A stretch of 64,000 bases of DNA from an uncultured Actinomycetes bacterium (lineage in GTDB: Bacteria; Actinomycetota; Acidimicrobiia; Acidimicrobiales; RAAP-2): contig CAITNF010000011.1 in the NCBI GenBank assembly GCA_903893745.1, forward strand, positions 16,408-80,407, read 5' to 3'. Under the pieces are notes generated by a model. That model was not told the origin of the DNA, searched no databases, and saw only the letters and a program-made list of their open reading frames with translations. Within the stretch, counting starts at the first letter, position 1. Each line of letters opens with the position of its first letter. This document shows, piece by piece, positions 55,978 through 63,787 of the stretch. The position numbers and the translations under genes are program-made.

Positions 55978-55997
55978 CGCTAGTAAAGGTACTAGCG
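55978..55997. promoter_or_regulatory. Perfect 8+8 palindrome over the rex -10
   Basis: CGCTAGTA-AAGG-TACTAGCG is a perfect inverted repeat of 8-base arms with a 4-base spacer. It overlaps the proC stop codon and the TAGCGT -10 of rex, and ends 7 bases before the rex ATG. The layout suggests an operator for a dimeric repressor. It does not match the TTGTGA-type Rex sites known to me. Confidence 0.5.
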
Positions 55998-56798
55998 ACC
56001 TAACTGACGACTGCGCTCCGTGGCGGCAGCGACCGCTTCGAGAAAGGCCGCGCGCACGGCACGACTCTCCAGCATTCGCAGGCCGGCGGCAGTTGTGCCT
56101 CCGGGTGATGTCACTTGAGCGCGCAACTCTTCGGGTGATTGTCCCGACGAACTCAAAAGAGCGGCCGCCCCTTCGAAGGTACCCACAACTAATTGACGCG
56201 AGACGTCGTGCGACAGTCCTTGATGCACACCGGCGTCAATCATCGCTTCAATCACCAAGTAGAGATAGGCCGGTCCCGAACCAGATAGTCCAGTTACCGC
56301 ATCAATATTTTTCTCCGTGACGCGCACGACGGTGCCGACCGCCCCCAGCACCGCCTCGGCCCAGTCCAGGTCTTCCTTGGTGACGTGTGACCCTCCGGCG
56401 ATGGCACTGACACCCTTGCCCACTACCACCGGAGTGTTCGGCATTGCGCGCACGACAGCGACCGGACCAGGGAAGACTGCCTCGAGTCGCTGCGTTGAAA
56501 GCCCGGCGACCACCGAGAGCAGGCGCGTCGCGCCCGCTGCGGCCACGGTACGCGCAGCCCCCTCCGCGTGATCGGGCTTGACGCAGAGCACCACCCCACT
56601 TGACGCATCGACGTGTTCGAGCTCGAGCGACGCCAGTACCGCGACCCCAGCTAGGCGACTTTGGAGATCTTGACGCTGCTGGGCGACATGTTCAATGATG
56701 GCGAGTTCGCTTGGCGCACACCACTTGGCGTGCAGGAGTCCTTCGGCCAGGGCCGAGCCCATCCGTCCTCCGCCCACGATAATGAGTCGAAACGCCAT
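55992..56798 (-). CDS. proC: Pyrroline-5-carboxylate reductase
   Basis: A 268-residue protein of proline synthesis, reducing pyrroline-5-carboxylate with NAD(P)H. Seen: RLIIVGGGRMGSALAEGLL, AMPNTPVVVGKGVSAIAGG, TGLSGSGPAYLYLVIEAMID and TSPGGTTAAGLRMLE. The start ATG 56798 is preceded by TAACCT-N6, a leaderless pattern. It lies between the YbjN gene and rex, as in several actinobacterial genomes. Confidence 0.95.
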   Translation of the reverse strand: MAFRLIIVGGGRMGSALAEGLLHAKWCAPSELAIIEHVAQQRQDLQSRLAGVAVLASLELEHVDASSGVVLCVKPDHAEGAARTVAAAGATRLLSVVAGLSTQRLEAVFPGPVAVVRAMPNTPVVVGKGVSAIAGGSHVTKEDLDWAEAVLGAVGTVVRVTEKNIDAVTGLSGSGPAYLYLVIEAMIDAGVHQGLSHDVSRQLVVGTFEGAAALLSSSGQSPEELRAQVTSPGGTTAAGLRMLESRAVRAAFLEAVAAATERSRQLGR

Positions 56799-56811
56799 CC
56801 CACTAGGTTAC

Positions 56812-57297
56812 TCAGCGATTTCGGGGGCGCCGTCGGTAGTGCGACGCATGCCCCAGCGACATCGCCGTGGGAAAGATTTCATCAACGGAGGCCAGTACGG
56901 CCCCGAGAAGTTCGTCGAGTACGTCAGCGTCAACCTGACCTAGTGGCACGCTCGCTACTAGGTAGATCCCCGCTTCGGGACCTATGGCCAGTTGGACACC
57001 ACGAATCGAAAAATTCTTCACCAAGAGATATCGATACAGTTCGACGAGATTCTCTTCTGGCGCTGAGATGACTTCAGTTTCGAAATACACGGTGCGCTGG
57101 CGCAAAGTCAGCCAGACCGTAATCACGTCTTTCTCGTCACCACGTAGTCGAATCAACCAGTGCGAGTTTCCGGTGGCGTCAGTCTCAGGTTGGTGCTCAA
57201 TTTGGGGAGGCGCCGACTCGAGCTGCCACCCCTTCGCCCACTGTTCAATGGTGACGTTCAGAAGTTCGGCATCACCGGGTCCGCGTAAGGTCGACAC
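56812..57297 (-). CDS. YbjN-domain protein
   Basis: A 161-residue protein starting at GTG 57297, 2 bases after mshA. The sequence (HWLIRLRGDEKDVITVWLTL, TVYFETEVISAPEENLVELY, YRYLLVKNFSIRGVQLAIG) fits the YbjN / type III secretion chaperone-like fold. Mycobacteria carry a YbjN gene next to mshA as well (Rv0487 with Rv0486), so the link is conserved, but its molecular role is not known. It is soluble, with no membrane segment. Confidence 0.8.
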   Translation of the reverse strand: MSTLRGPGDAELLNVTIEQWAKGWQLESAPPQIEHQPETDATGNSHWLIRLRGDEKDVITVWLTLRQRTVYFETEVISAPEENLVELYRYLLVKNFSIRGVQLAIGPEAGIYLVASVPLGQVDADVLDELLGAVLASVDEIFPTAMSLGHASHYRRRPRNR

Positions 57298-57299
57298 GC

Positions 57300-58517
57300 T
57301 TAGCAGCGAACGAGACCCGAAGTCATTAGCTCTTCGGTCAGCGCCGCGAGCGAGACCGCCGCCGATCGCCAGGTATAGGAACGAGCGAGCAGCACGGCTC
57401 CGGTCGAAAGTGAGGTAACTCGATCGGGCTCAATAAGTTCATCGACGGCGTCGGCCCAAACTTTTGGTTCGCGATCGTGAACTAAAAGTCCATTCACACC
57501 GGGCTCTACCAACGTCGTTAGTCCACCAACGGCGCTCGCCACTACTGGCGTGCCACAGGCCGATGACTCGAGTGCCACCAGTCCGAAACTCTCCGCCCTC
57601 GACGGCACAAGCGTGACGTCAGCGGCGCGCATCCACGACGACAACAGTTGATGGGCCTGGGGCGCCACAAAACTGACTTGATCGATTACGCCCGCTTCAG
57701 CTACTCGCTCATGCAGACGTGCCAACGTTGCTCGACCATCGGCACCCGAAGGACCACCAATAATGGCCAGAATGGCATCTCGATTCCTCTGGCGCATTTC
57801 AATCAGCGTTTCAAGTGCCAAATCGACACCTTTCAGCGTCTGAATACGACCAACGAACAGCAGCATCGTCACGTCTGGATCAATACCCAGAGCTCGTCGC
57901 GCCTGTGGACGAAAGCCCGGTGAAAAGAAGGCGTGTTCCACCCCGAGCGGTACTACGTGCACGCGTGACGGAGTGGCGTCATAGAAACGCACAATCTGTT
58001 CGGCTTCCACCTCACAACTCGCCAAGACCGCGTCGGCACACGCAAAGATTTGGGACTCTTGTTGTGATCGCTCCTCAGACTCTGCTTCGAAGGTGTCGGC
58101 CTTGACTCGTTCCAAGGTATGAAACGTCATGATGAGCGGAATATCGAGTTCGTGCTTCAAGCGGTGACCGGCGAGTCCACTTAACCAGTAGTTGGCATGA
58201 ATGACGTCGGGCACACCAGAGCAGCGAAAGCGTGTGGCGACTGAGTCGGTGAACTCGTCGACGTAACGAGGGAAGTCACCACGCTGCAGGGCTGTTGCTG
58301 GTCCCGCGGTCACGTGGTGGACTCGAAGTCCCGGTTCTACGAGGACCGTGTCGCGCACGAGAGGATTGTCACGACGGGTGTACACGTCAACCTCGTGACC
58401 AAGTCGAGCCAGTGCACTCGAGAGTTCGCGAACGTAGACATTCATGCCACCGCCATCACCAGTCCCGGGCTGGGCCAACGGTGAGGTGTGATACGAGAGA
58501 ACTGCCAGCCGTGCCAT
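57300..58517 (-). CDS. mshA: D-inositol-3-phosphate glycosyltransferase (mycothiol)
   Basis: A 405-residue GT4 glycosyltransferase. The substrate loop is SYHTSPLAQPGTGDGGGMNV, typical of MshA, followed by HANYWLSGLAGHRL, LFVGRIQTLKGVDLALETL and the donor-site motif VPSRAESFGLVALESSACGT. MshA joins UDP-GlcNAc to inositol-3-phosphate in the first step of mycothiol synthesis. ATG 58517 is 6 bases after TAGGCT. MshB, MshC and MshD are not in the window. Confidence 0.93.
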   Translation of the reverse strand: MARLAVLSYHTSPLAQPGTGDGGGMNVYVRELSSALARLGHEVDVYTRRDNPLVRDTVLVEPGLRVHHVTAGPATALQRGDFPRYVDEFTDSVATRFRCSGVPDVIHANYWLSGLAGHRLKHELDIPLIMTFHTLERVKADTFEAESEERSQQESQIFACADAVLASCEVEAEQIVRFYDATPSRVHVVPLGVEHAFFSPGFRPQARRALGIDPDVTMLLFVGRIQTLKGVDLALETLIEMRQRNRDAILAIIGGPSGADGRATLARLHERVAEAGVIDQVSFVAPQAHQLLSSWMRAADVTLVPSRAESFGLVALESSACGTPVVASAVGGLTTLVEPGVNGLLVHDREPKVWADAVDELIEPDRVTSLSTGAVLLARSYTWRSAAVSLAALTEELMTSGLVRC

Positions 58518-58529
58518 ACACCAAGCCTA
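58518..58529 (-). promoter_or_regulatory. Leaderless-type promoter of mshA
   Basis: Minus-strand TAGGCT (58529-58524) is followed by TGGTGT and the ATG of mshA at 58517. It lies in the 29-base gap after sodX. Identical hexamer and spacing to the hemB and reductase promoters. Confidence 0.5.
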
Positions 58530-58546
58530 CCGGCGCGCTCGGCACC

Positions 58547-58873
58547 TCATTCTGGCGGTAACGATGAAGCGGCGGATGACTTCAAAACCAGCCACCGAAC
58601 GTCGCGGCGCGCAACGAGTCCGAACTCACGAGAGTCCGTCGACATTGTGGGATTGTCACCGCGAAGGTCCAGCATCGAGCGCGTCCGAGCAACGCAGCGT
58701 TTCACTACCCACCGAGTCTGATTGCGAGGATCACGCGCCACCACCACGTCACCAACACGAATAGGGCGCCAAGGACGAACGGCAGTGAGCCGCTGGCCCG
58801 ATAAGTAGGTCGGGAGCATTGATGGCCCGTCAACCGTGACCCGTCGCAGAACGAGTTGTAGCAAGCGCGTCAC
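58547..58873 (-). CDS. sodX: Nickel superoxide dismutase maturation protease (S26-like)
   Basis: A 108-residue signal-peptidase-like enzyme. The catalytic Ser18 is in VDGPSMLPTYLSGQ and the Lys58 is in TRWVVKRCVA; LRGDNPTMSTDSREFG is the late S26 motif. There is no long membrane anchor. It removes the propeptide of SodN so that the nickel hook is exposed. It is divergent from sodN, which strongly supports the call. GTG 58873 follows TAGCGT by 8 bases. Confidence 0.9.
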   Translation of the reverse strand: MTRLLQLVLRRVTVDGPSMLPTYLSGQRLTAVRPWRPIRVGDVVVARDPRNQTRWVVKRCVARTRSMLDLRGDNPTMSTDSREFGLVARRDVRWLVLKSSAASSLPPE

Positions 58874-58897
58874 GAGGATGAACGCTACCGGGCATTA

Positions 58898-58926
58898 CTG
58901 ACTAACCTTCACTACAGAAATATGTT
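58898..58926 (+). promoter_or_regulatory. sodN promoter
   Basis: CTGACT (58898-58903) and TATGTT (58921-58926) are separated by 17 bases, giving a leader of about 33 bases with GAAAGG before the sodN ATG. The divergent sodX -10 (TAGCGT on the minus strand, 58887-58882) lies in the same gap. I see no clear Nur-type repeat. Confidence 0.5.
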
Positions 58927-58965
58927 CTGCCTCAACCGCAGACGAATCAATTGAAAGGCGAAGCC

Positions 58966-59382
58966 ATGACACTTCTTTCCCGTATCAACGCAATACTCGA
59001 CGCCACCGCGTCATCAATCACCGCCTCGGCTCACTGCGACCTACCATGCGGCGTCTACGACCCCGCCCAGGCAAAGATCGAAGCGCAGTCGGTGAAGGCT
59101 TGCATGGAGAAGTACAACGCTTCAAGCGATGCCGACTTTAAAGTGCGCGCCACCATTATCAAAGAAGAGCGATGCGAGCTAGTGAAGCATCACCTCTGGG
59201 TTCTGTGGACTGACTACTTCAAGGTCGATCACCTCAAGCAGTATCCAAATCTTCACGACCTCTTCTGGATGGCCACCAAGACCGCGGGCGACGCCAAAAA
59301 GAGCAATGACGTCAACATCGCCGACCGACTCTTGAGCGAAGTCGACGCGATTGCTGAGATCTTCTGGGCAACCAAGAAATAA
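58966..59382 (+). CDS. sodN: Nickel-containing superoxide dismutase
   Basis: A 138-residue precursor starting at ATG 58966 after GAAAGGCG; the tracked ORF start upstream is not needed. The nickel hook HCDLPCGVYDP begins at residue 23, so cleavage after Ala22 would give His1, Cys2, Cys6 and Tyr9, the known NiSOD ligands. The rest is a four-helix bundle with KEERCELVKHHLWVLWTDYF. It removes superoxide in the cytoplasm and needs SodX processing. Confidence 0.97.
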   Translation: MTLLSRINAILDATASSITASAHCDLPCGVYDPAQAKIEAQSVKACMEKYNASSDADFKVRATIIKEERCELVKHHLWVLWTDYFKVDHLKQYPNLHDLFWMATKTAGDAKKSNDVNIADRLLSEVDAIAEIFWATKK

Positions 59383-59388
59383 GTCGAG

Positions 59389-59441
59389 AAATTCCTACTC
59401 GAGATTCCGGCGTCGTTCGACACCGACTCGAGTAGGAATTT
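59389..59441. terminator. Bidirectional terminator between sodN and dksA-like gene
   Basis: AAATTCCTACTCGAG (59389-59403) and CTCGAGTAGGAATTT (59427-59441) are a perfect 15-base inverted repeat with a 23-base loop, lying 6 bases after sodN and 1 base after the convergent dksA-like stop. The A/T ends of the arms give short U-tracts on both strands. It is the only long hairpin of this kind I found in the window. Confidence 0.75.
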
Positions 59442-59442
59442 G

Positions 59443-59631
59443 CTAACTGAGTTCGGGGTGGGCGGGGCAGTTGGCGAGCAGCGGGTTCGCAATCAGTTCT
59501 TGATCAGTAATCGCTGTGCCACAGACCTGGCAGCTTCGATACGTTCCAGATCGCAGTCGTTCTAACGCGCGGTCGACGTCATTGAGCGTCGTTTCAATTG
59601 ACGTAACACTCTCGTTATTGAATTCGGACAT
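59443..59631 (-). CDS. DksA/TraR-type zinc finger protein
   Basis: A 62-residue protein. A helical start (TTLNDVDRALERLRSGTYR) precedes a zinc finger with CQVCG and CPAH. This short form resembles TraR/DksA-like proteins that bind RNA polymerase through the secondary channel, but the coiled-coil tip residues are not obvious. ATG 59631 follows TAAGTT by 7 bases, a leaderless pattern. It is convergent with sodN. Confidence 0.8.
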   Translation of the reverse strand: MSEFNNESVTSIETTLNDVDRALERLRSGTYRSCQVCGTAITDQELIANPLLANCPAHPELS

Positions 59632-59783
59632 GACCGCGAACTTAGTCGCCCCGGGCTACTTCTCGAGACGGCGGACGGTCACCTAGGTAATTTCCCTGCT
59701 CGCAACGAATCACCGTTGCTGACCGGCCCAACCAAACCGTATTCCTGCGCTCAGTGAGAACCGTGGTTCACCGCGATGTAGAA

Positions 59784-59819
59784 ATCGACCGTGAATCTGA
59801 TCGCCGTTAGAGTCAACCC
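59784..59819 (+). promoter_or_regulatory. Leaderless promoter of the deazaflavin reductase gene
   Basis: TCGACC and TAGAGT are separated by 17 bases, and TAGAGT is followed by 6 bases and the ATG at 59820. This is the best-formed leaderless promoter in the window. A perfect 12-base palindrome GAACCGTGGTTC (59758-59769) lies about 15 bases upstream of the -35 and might be an operator. Confidence 0.55.
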
Positions 59820-60260
59820 ATGAATCTGTCGCGGAATCTCATTGACAAGGGTTTCAAGTCACTTAATTTCTTACATCGCCAGGTGCTGTCGATGACCGGC
59901 TATCGGTACGGCGCCTCGGCCTTCGGCATGCCCATGGTGCAGCTGCACACGACGGGCCGTAAGTCCGGGATTGAGCGAACCGTAGTCCTCGCTTCCCCGG
60001 TAACGAAGGGATCAACCCTGGTGCTGGTGGCCTCGAAAGGTGGCGATGACCGTAATCCCGAGTGGTTTGAGAATTTAGTTGTCCATCCCGATGTCGAGAT
60101 CACCATTGGAAAGCTCCGACGACCAATGCGCGCTCGCGTGGCCAGTGCCGAGGAGGCATCCGAACTTTGGCCAGAGGTAATTGCGAGCTACCGACCTTAC
60201 GCCTCGTACCAACGCCGAGCCAAGCGCGAGATTCCTCTCGTGCTCTGCAGTCCACGCTGA
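59820..60260 (+). CDS. Deazaflavin (F420)-dependent nitroreductase family protein
   Basis: A 146-residue protein of the Ddn/split-barrel family: MVQLHTTGRKSGIERTVVLA near the N-terminus, VLVASKGGDDRNPEWFENL in the middle, and YRPYASYQRRAKREIPLVL at the end. Relatives are F420H2-dependent quinone or nitro reductases. Whether it uses F420 here is an inference; no F420 synthesis genes are in the window. The N-terminal amphipathic helix suggests contact with membrane quinones. Confidence 0.82.
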   Translation: MNLSRNLIDKGFKSLNFLHRQVLSMTGYRYGASAFGMPMVQLHTTGRKSGIERTVVLASPVTKGSTLVLVASKGGDDRNPEWFENLVVHPDVEITIGKLRRPMRARVASAEEASELWPEVIASYRPYASYQRRAKREIPLVLCSPR

Positions 60261-60511
60261 AGTAGAACTCGAAGATTTCATTCCACACTCGTTAAAAGTT
60301 GTCAAAATAGTGCTTCTCGACCGTTACCAAATTGAGCGCTATGACCTCGCGCACGGTGACTCCTCAAATGATCGGGCGGCGCTGGAGTCACTGGCCAGCA
60401 CTGAAGAAACTCCTCCTGAATCAGGAACTCATTCTGCGCTGAACACGAAAAGTCCGCGGATAAGGTGGGCTAATCTTTAGAGTCCGGGAAGGCAGTACTC
60501 TTTCCTAACCC
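60261..60511. other. Non-coding spacer before tRNA-Lys
   Basis: About 250 bases without a supported gene; the ORF track frames here are shadows. TAATCT just before TTTAGAG, upstream of the tRNA, could be a -10 for the tRNA gene, but I could not assign a -35. Confidence 0.4.
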
Positions 60512-60587
60512 GGGCCGCTAGCTCATCGGGTAGAGCAGGGGACTTTTAATCCCAAGGTGCCGGGATCGAGACCCGGGCGGCCCACCA
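60512..60587 (+). tRNA. tRNA-Lys (anticodon TTT), CCA encoded
   Basis: The cloverleaf can be drawn by hand: acceptor GGGCCGC with GCGGCCC, D stem GCTC/GAGC, anticodon loop CTTTTAA with TTT at 60545-60547, variable loop AGGTG, T stem CCGGG/CCCGG, discriminator A and encoded CCA. The T loop reads ATCGAGA, with A in place of the nearly universal T54, and the first anticodon-stem pair is a G-A mismatch. The 3' end is a common integration site; a truncated integrase gene follows 96 bases downstream. Confidence 0.9.
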
Positions 60588-60683
60588 GTAAGACAAAGGG
60601 TTATGGAGCGATTTAGGACGCCAAGCCCAATGGTATCCCTAAATAATCCCTAACTTCTCCGAAAATTGAATAGCATGTGATCC

Positions 60684-61256
60684 GTGAGCGGAACTCTGCG
60701 AGAAAAGGAGCCTGGCGTCTGGGAGGTCAGGTTCATGGCCGGCCGCGATCCAGTCACTGGCAGGAATCGCCAGTTGAGTAAGACGGTTCGCGGCAGTAAG
60801 ACCCAAGCTCGCCAGAGGCTCAATGCCCTGGTTGCCGAGGCCCAGTCCGGTCGTTACGACGGCACGTCGGCGACCTTCGAGCAACTCGCCAACAAGTGGC
60901 TTGACCTCGTCGAAGACGATCTAAGCCCGACGACTCTTCGTGGTTATCGGAACAAGCTGAAGGTGAGGATCTTCCCGGCCATCGGAGATCGCCCGGTCAA
61001 TAAGATCACCACCGACGACCTGGATCAGCTCTATCGAGGACTCGTCAATCAGATCGGACTTTCGCCCACAACGGTGCGCCAAATCAACGCCATCATTAGA
61101 CGGGCGTTCCGTCAGGCCGTCATCTTGGGTTGGATAGCGACCAACCCCGCTGTCAACGTCACCCCGCCTCGGATGACCAAGCCCAACCATCTTGGGACCA
61201 CCCATTCGCCACGAGCATGGGACCACCTCGTCCCCATTCGTGCCGACCGGACTTGA
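60684..61256 (+). pseudogene. Tyrosine recombinase (integrase), N-terminal part only
   Basis: 190 residues. The arm-type DNA-binding domain (REKEPGVWEVRFMAGRDPVT) and the SAM-like core-binding domain (FEQLANKWLDLVEDDLSPTT, ILGWIATNPAVNVTPPR) are intact, but the sequence departs from the family after about residue 165 and stops, so the catalytic R-H-R-Y domain is missing. It lies downstream of tRNA-Lys in the usual orientation. GTG 60684 follows TAGCAT by 7 bases. It might still bind DNA, but cannot recombine. Confidence 0.8.
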
Positions 61257-61340
61257 TGCTTGCAGATCAACTCAGTTGTGTCAACCCGTGGGCCTTTGAC
61301 GGGTCCGAACCGGTTCTGATTCTGGTAGTCGCGACGTCAG

Positions 61341-62039
61341 TGGTTTCTGCCGCTTGCGGTAAGATTCGCCCTCGATGACGAGCACGTAGGCCGCGTTCTG
61401 GAGCCGGCCAACGGCCGACTAGGCGAAAAGCGGATCGGCCATCTGGGCGAGGAACTCAATGGGGTCTCGGTTCGACGTGAGTACCGTGGCGCCTTGTCGG
61501 TGCCTTTCGACGACCAACTCGTAAAACAGATTCGTGTCAGTGACGTCAAGCGGGTGCAGGGCGAAGGCGTCGATCACGAGTAAATCCACCGCGACGAGTT
61601 TTCGCATCTGGGCTTCGACACTCTGATCAAGTCGCACGGCCTTCATGCGTTTGAACAACTTGTCGGCGCGTTCAAAGTGCACCCGGTAACGACGCCGACA
61701 TCCAATGTGTCCGAGGATGAGCGCGTTGTAATTGTCATCGACGAAGCGCAGCGTAGTGAGCTCGTGCCACAAGACGTGGTCGAAGGTGACCGCTGCCATG
61801 TCGCCCCACGCTTCGGCGACCATCGATGGATCGAGGTGCACCGCCTTCGCGCGCACTTGGGCGGACCTCGCGTCGCGTCGAACTACTTCATCGGCGAGCA
61901 GCATCTCTAAGAAGTCCACGCGGCGCATCAAAGACTGGCGGGCCGTTATCAGTCGCTCGGGCAACTTGTCCATCATCTGGCCGAGCTTCAGTCGTGAGAG
62001 AAAGTTTCTCAGTTCCGAGGTGACGACGGGGATATCCAC
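61341..62039 (-). pseudogene. IS21-family helper ATPase IstB, decayed
   Basis: The open part (61419-62039, 206 residues) has clear IstB features: SELRNFLSRLKLGQMMDKLP, VHFERADKLFKRMKAVRLDQ and ATVLTSNRDPIEFLAQM. At residues 110/111 the text jumps from LILG to HIGCRRR, so the Walker A P-loop (about 16-17 residues) is lost in frame. The Walker B region reads VIDAFAL where DDF is usual. After DPLFA a TAG stands where Gln would be expected, and the frame then continues as SAVGRLQNAAYVLVIEGESY for the normal C-terminus down to about 61341. No istA is present. Confidence 0.85.
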
Positions 62040-62309
62040 GGTCTCCGACTGGCGGATTCAGACCTGGATCCGCTGAAACGTCCCCGATGAACGGTCCAAG
62101 GACCGACGGAGTTTTAGAGCAACCACGGCGGGACACGTGGCGTTGCCGTACTCGTTCGTTTGATACCTTCTAGGGCTACCTGTTGATCTCTCTAGGTTAA
62201 CTTTTCGTTTGTGAATCTCGAATATGGCAAGAAGACACTCGACCCATGGCAAGTTGATTCAAATGGTCCGTATCGCTAAAGCGTGTCCCAAATTTCAGAT
62301 AGGAATTAT
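62040..62309. other. Gene-free spacer upstream of the IstB remnant
   Basis: About 270 bases, partly AT-rich, between the IstB remnant and the dehydrogenase gene. The ORF at 62058-62252 shows no family features. istA would be expected here for an intact IS21-type element and is not recognisable. Confidence 0.4.
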
Positions 62310-63749
62310 TCAAGGTCTGGTATAACCAGTCTTCACAGTCGTATAAAATTCCGCGGCGTAACTTCCTTGCTCGCGTGGGCCATGACTTGAAGCCTTGCGA
62401 CCGCCAAAGGGAACGTGATAGTCGACGCCGGCCGTGGGCAAGTTGACCATCACCATTCCAGCCTGGCTCTCCCGTCTAAATGCAGACGCGTATTTCAAGG
62501 AGGTAGTGACGACCCCGGCGACAAGTCCAAATTGTGTGTCATTGGCAACTGTGAGCGACTCTTCAAAACTGGCTGCGCGAATGATTGTGACGATTGGTCC
62601 GAAGATCTCCTCACGTGCAACTCTCATATCGTTGTGTACGTCGGTGAATATCGCGGGCTCGAAATAATGTCCCCGCGTAATACGCACCAGTGGTCGACCG
62701 CCGTACAGGAGATTGGCGCCTTCTCCTTGCCCGATTTCGATGTAACGCAGATCTTGTTCGAATTGACTTTCATCAACCACGGGTCCGATATCGGTGTCGG
62801 GTTGGAGCGCGTCACCCACCGTGGCGCCCTTAACCCGTTCGACCAATGCCTCCACAAAGTGGTCGTGAATCCCTGGAGTTGCGATAATGCGCGACGTTGC
62901 CGTACAGCGTTGCCCGGTCTGCTCGAAGGAACCCTGATAGGCACATTCGACGGCAATGTCCAGATCCGCATCGTCCAAAATCACGAGCGGGTTCTTGCCG
63001 CCCATCTCCAATTGAAACTTCGCCATTCGTTCGACGGCGCTCATCGCGACGTGACGCCCGGTCTCGAGCGAACCGGTAAAGCTGATTCCGTTGATGCCCG
63101 GACTCTTGAGGATCGATTCTCCGACCACTGAGCCGCGGCCCATGACCAGGTTGAATACACCGGGCGGAGGATTGAAATCAGCAATTATACGAGCGAGCGC
63201 CCACGCCGTTGCCGGCACCAAGTCAGCGGGCTTGAAGACGACGGCATTGCCGTAAGCGAGGGCCGGTGCGATCTTCCACGCCGGAATCGCGATCGGGAAG
63301 TTCCACGGGGTGATTATGCCAACCACGCCGAGTGGTTCGCGCGATACCTCGACTTCAACCCCCGGTCGAACCGATGACAGTTTCTCGCCGCTCACCCGCA
63401 ACGCCTCGCCCGCAAAGAACTTGAATATCCGCCCTGCCCGAAGTACTTCGCCGACGCCATCACGCAGTACCTTCCCCTCCTCGCGAGTAAGGAGCGTGCC
63501 GAGCTCTTCTGAGCGACTGAGCAGCGCCGTGCCGATGCCATCGAGTAGGTCGAATCGATCTTGAATCGTCGAGTGGCCCCAGGCGACCGAAGCCTCCTTC
63601 GCCGCGGCGATGGCTCGCGTCGCTTGATCAGCGTCCGCGCGGTCATATTCACCGATGACATCGGACAAATCTGAAGGATTGACGTCGAGCGACGTGCTGG
63701 CGCCGGAAACCCATTCGCCGCCGATGTAGTTCTGGTGACTCTCCGTCAT
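62310..63749 (-). CDS. Aldehyde dehydrogenase, 2-oxoglutarate semialdehyde dehydrogenase-like
   Basis: 479 residues from ATG 63749, chosen because GAGGAG stands 9 bases upstream; the tracked ORF is longer. NAD and catalytic features: ITPWNFPIAIPAWKIAPALA, LEMGGKNPLVILDDADLDIA, and the active Cys in FEQTGQRCTATSR. The end (NLPTAGVDYHVPFGGRKASS) matches the subgroup that oxidises 2,5-dioxopentanoate in sugar-acid, glucarate or hydroxyproline breakdown; the substrate is inferred. It lies 38 bases after the FAD-linked oxidase and is probably co-transcribed. Confidence 0.85.
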   Translation of the reverse strand: MTESHQNYIGGEWVSGASTSLDVNPSDLSDVIGEYDRADADQATRAIAAAKEASVAWGHSTIQDRFDLLDGIGTALLSRSEELGTLLTREEGKVLRDGVGEVLRAGRIFKFFAGEALRVSGEKLSSVRPGVEVEVSREPLGVVGIITPWNFPIAIPAWKIAPALAYGNAVVFKPADLVPATAWALARIIADFNPPPGVFNLVMGRGSVVGESILKSPGINGISFTGSLETGRHVAMSAVERMAKFQLEMGGKNPLVILDDADLDIAVECAYQGSFEQTGQRCTATSRIIATPGIHDHFVEALVERVKGATVGDALQPDTDIGPVVDESQFEQDLRYIEIGQGEGANLLYGGRPLVRITRGHYFEPAIFTDVHNDMRVAREEIFGPIVTIIRAASFEESLTVANDTQFGLVAGVVTTSLKYASAFRRESQAGMVMVNLPTAGVDYHVPFGGRKASSHGPREQGSYAAEFYTTVKTGYTRP

Positions 63750-63787
63750 GACTTTCAACTCCTCATTGTCCACTCCCGCAAACGCAG

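Larger units (their letters stand above)
60588..62309. mobile_element. Remnant of a tRNA-Lys-associated integrative element
   Basis: After the tRNA come two close ATCCCTAA repeats, a truncated tyrosine integrase, a decayed IstB gene and about 270 bases with raised AT content and no gene. I found no second copy of the tRNA 3' end in the window, so the far attachment site, if it still exists, lies outside or is lost. Boundaries are approximate. Confidence 0.5.

Noticed and set aside
62058-62252. 64-residue ORF upstream of IstB
   Set aside because: No recognisable motif and no ribosome binding site; it may be leftover element sequence.
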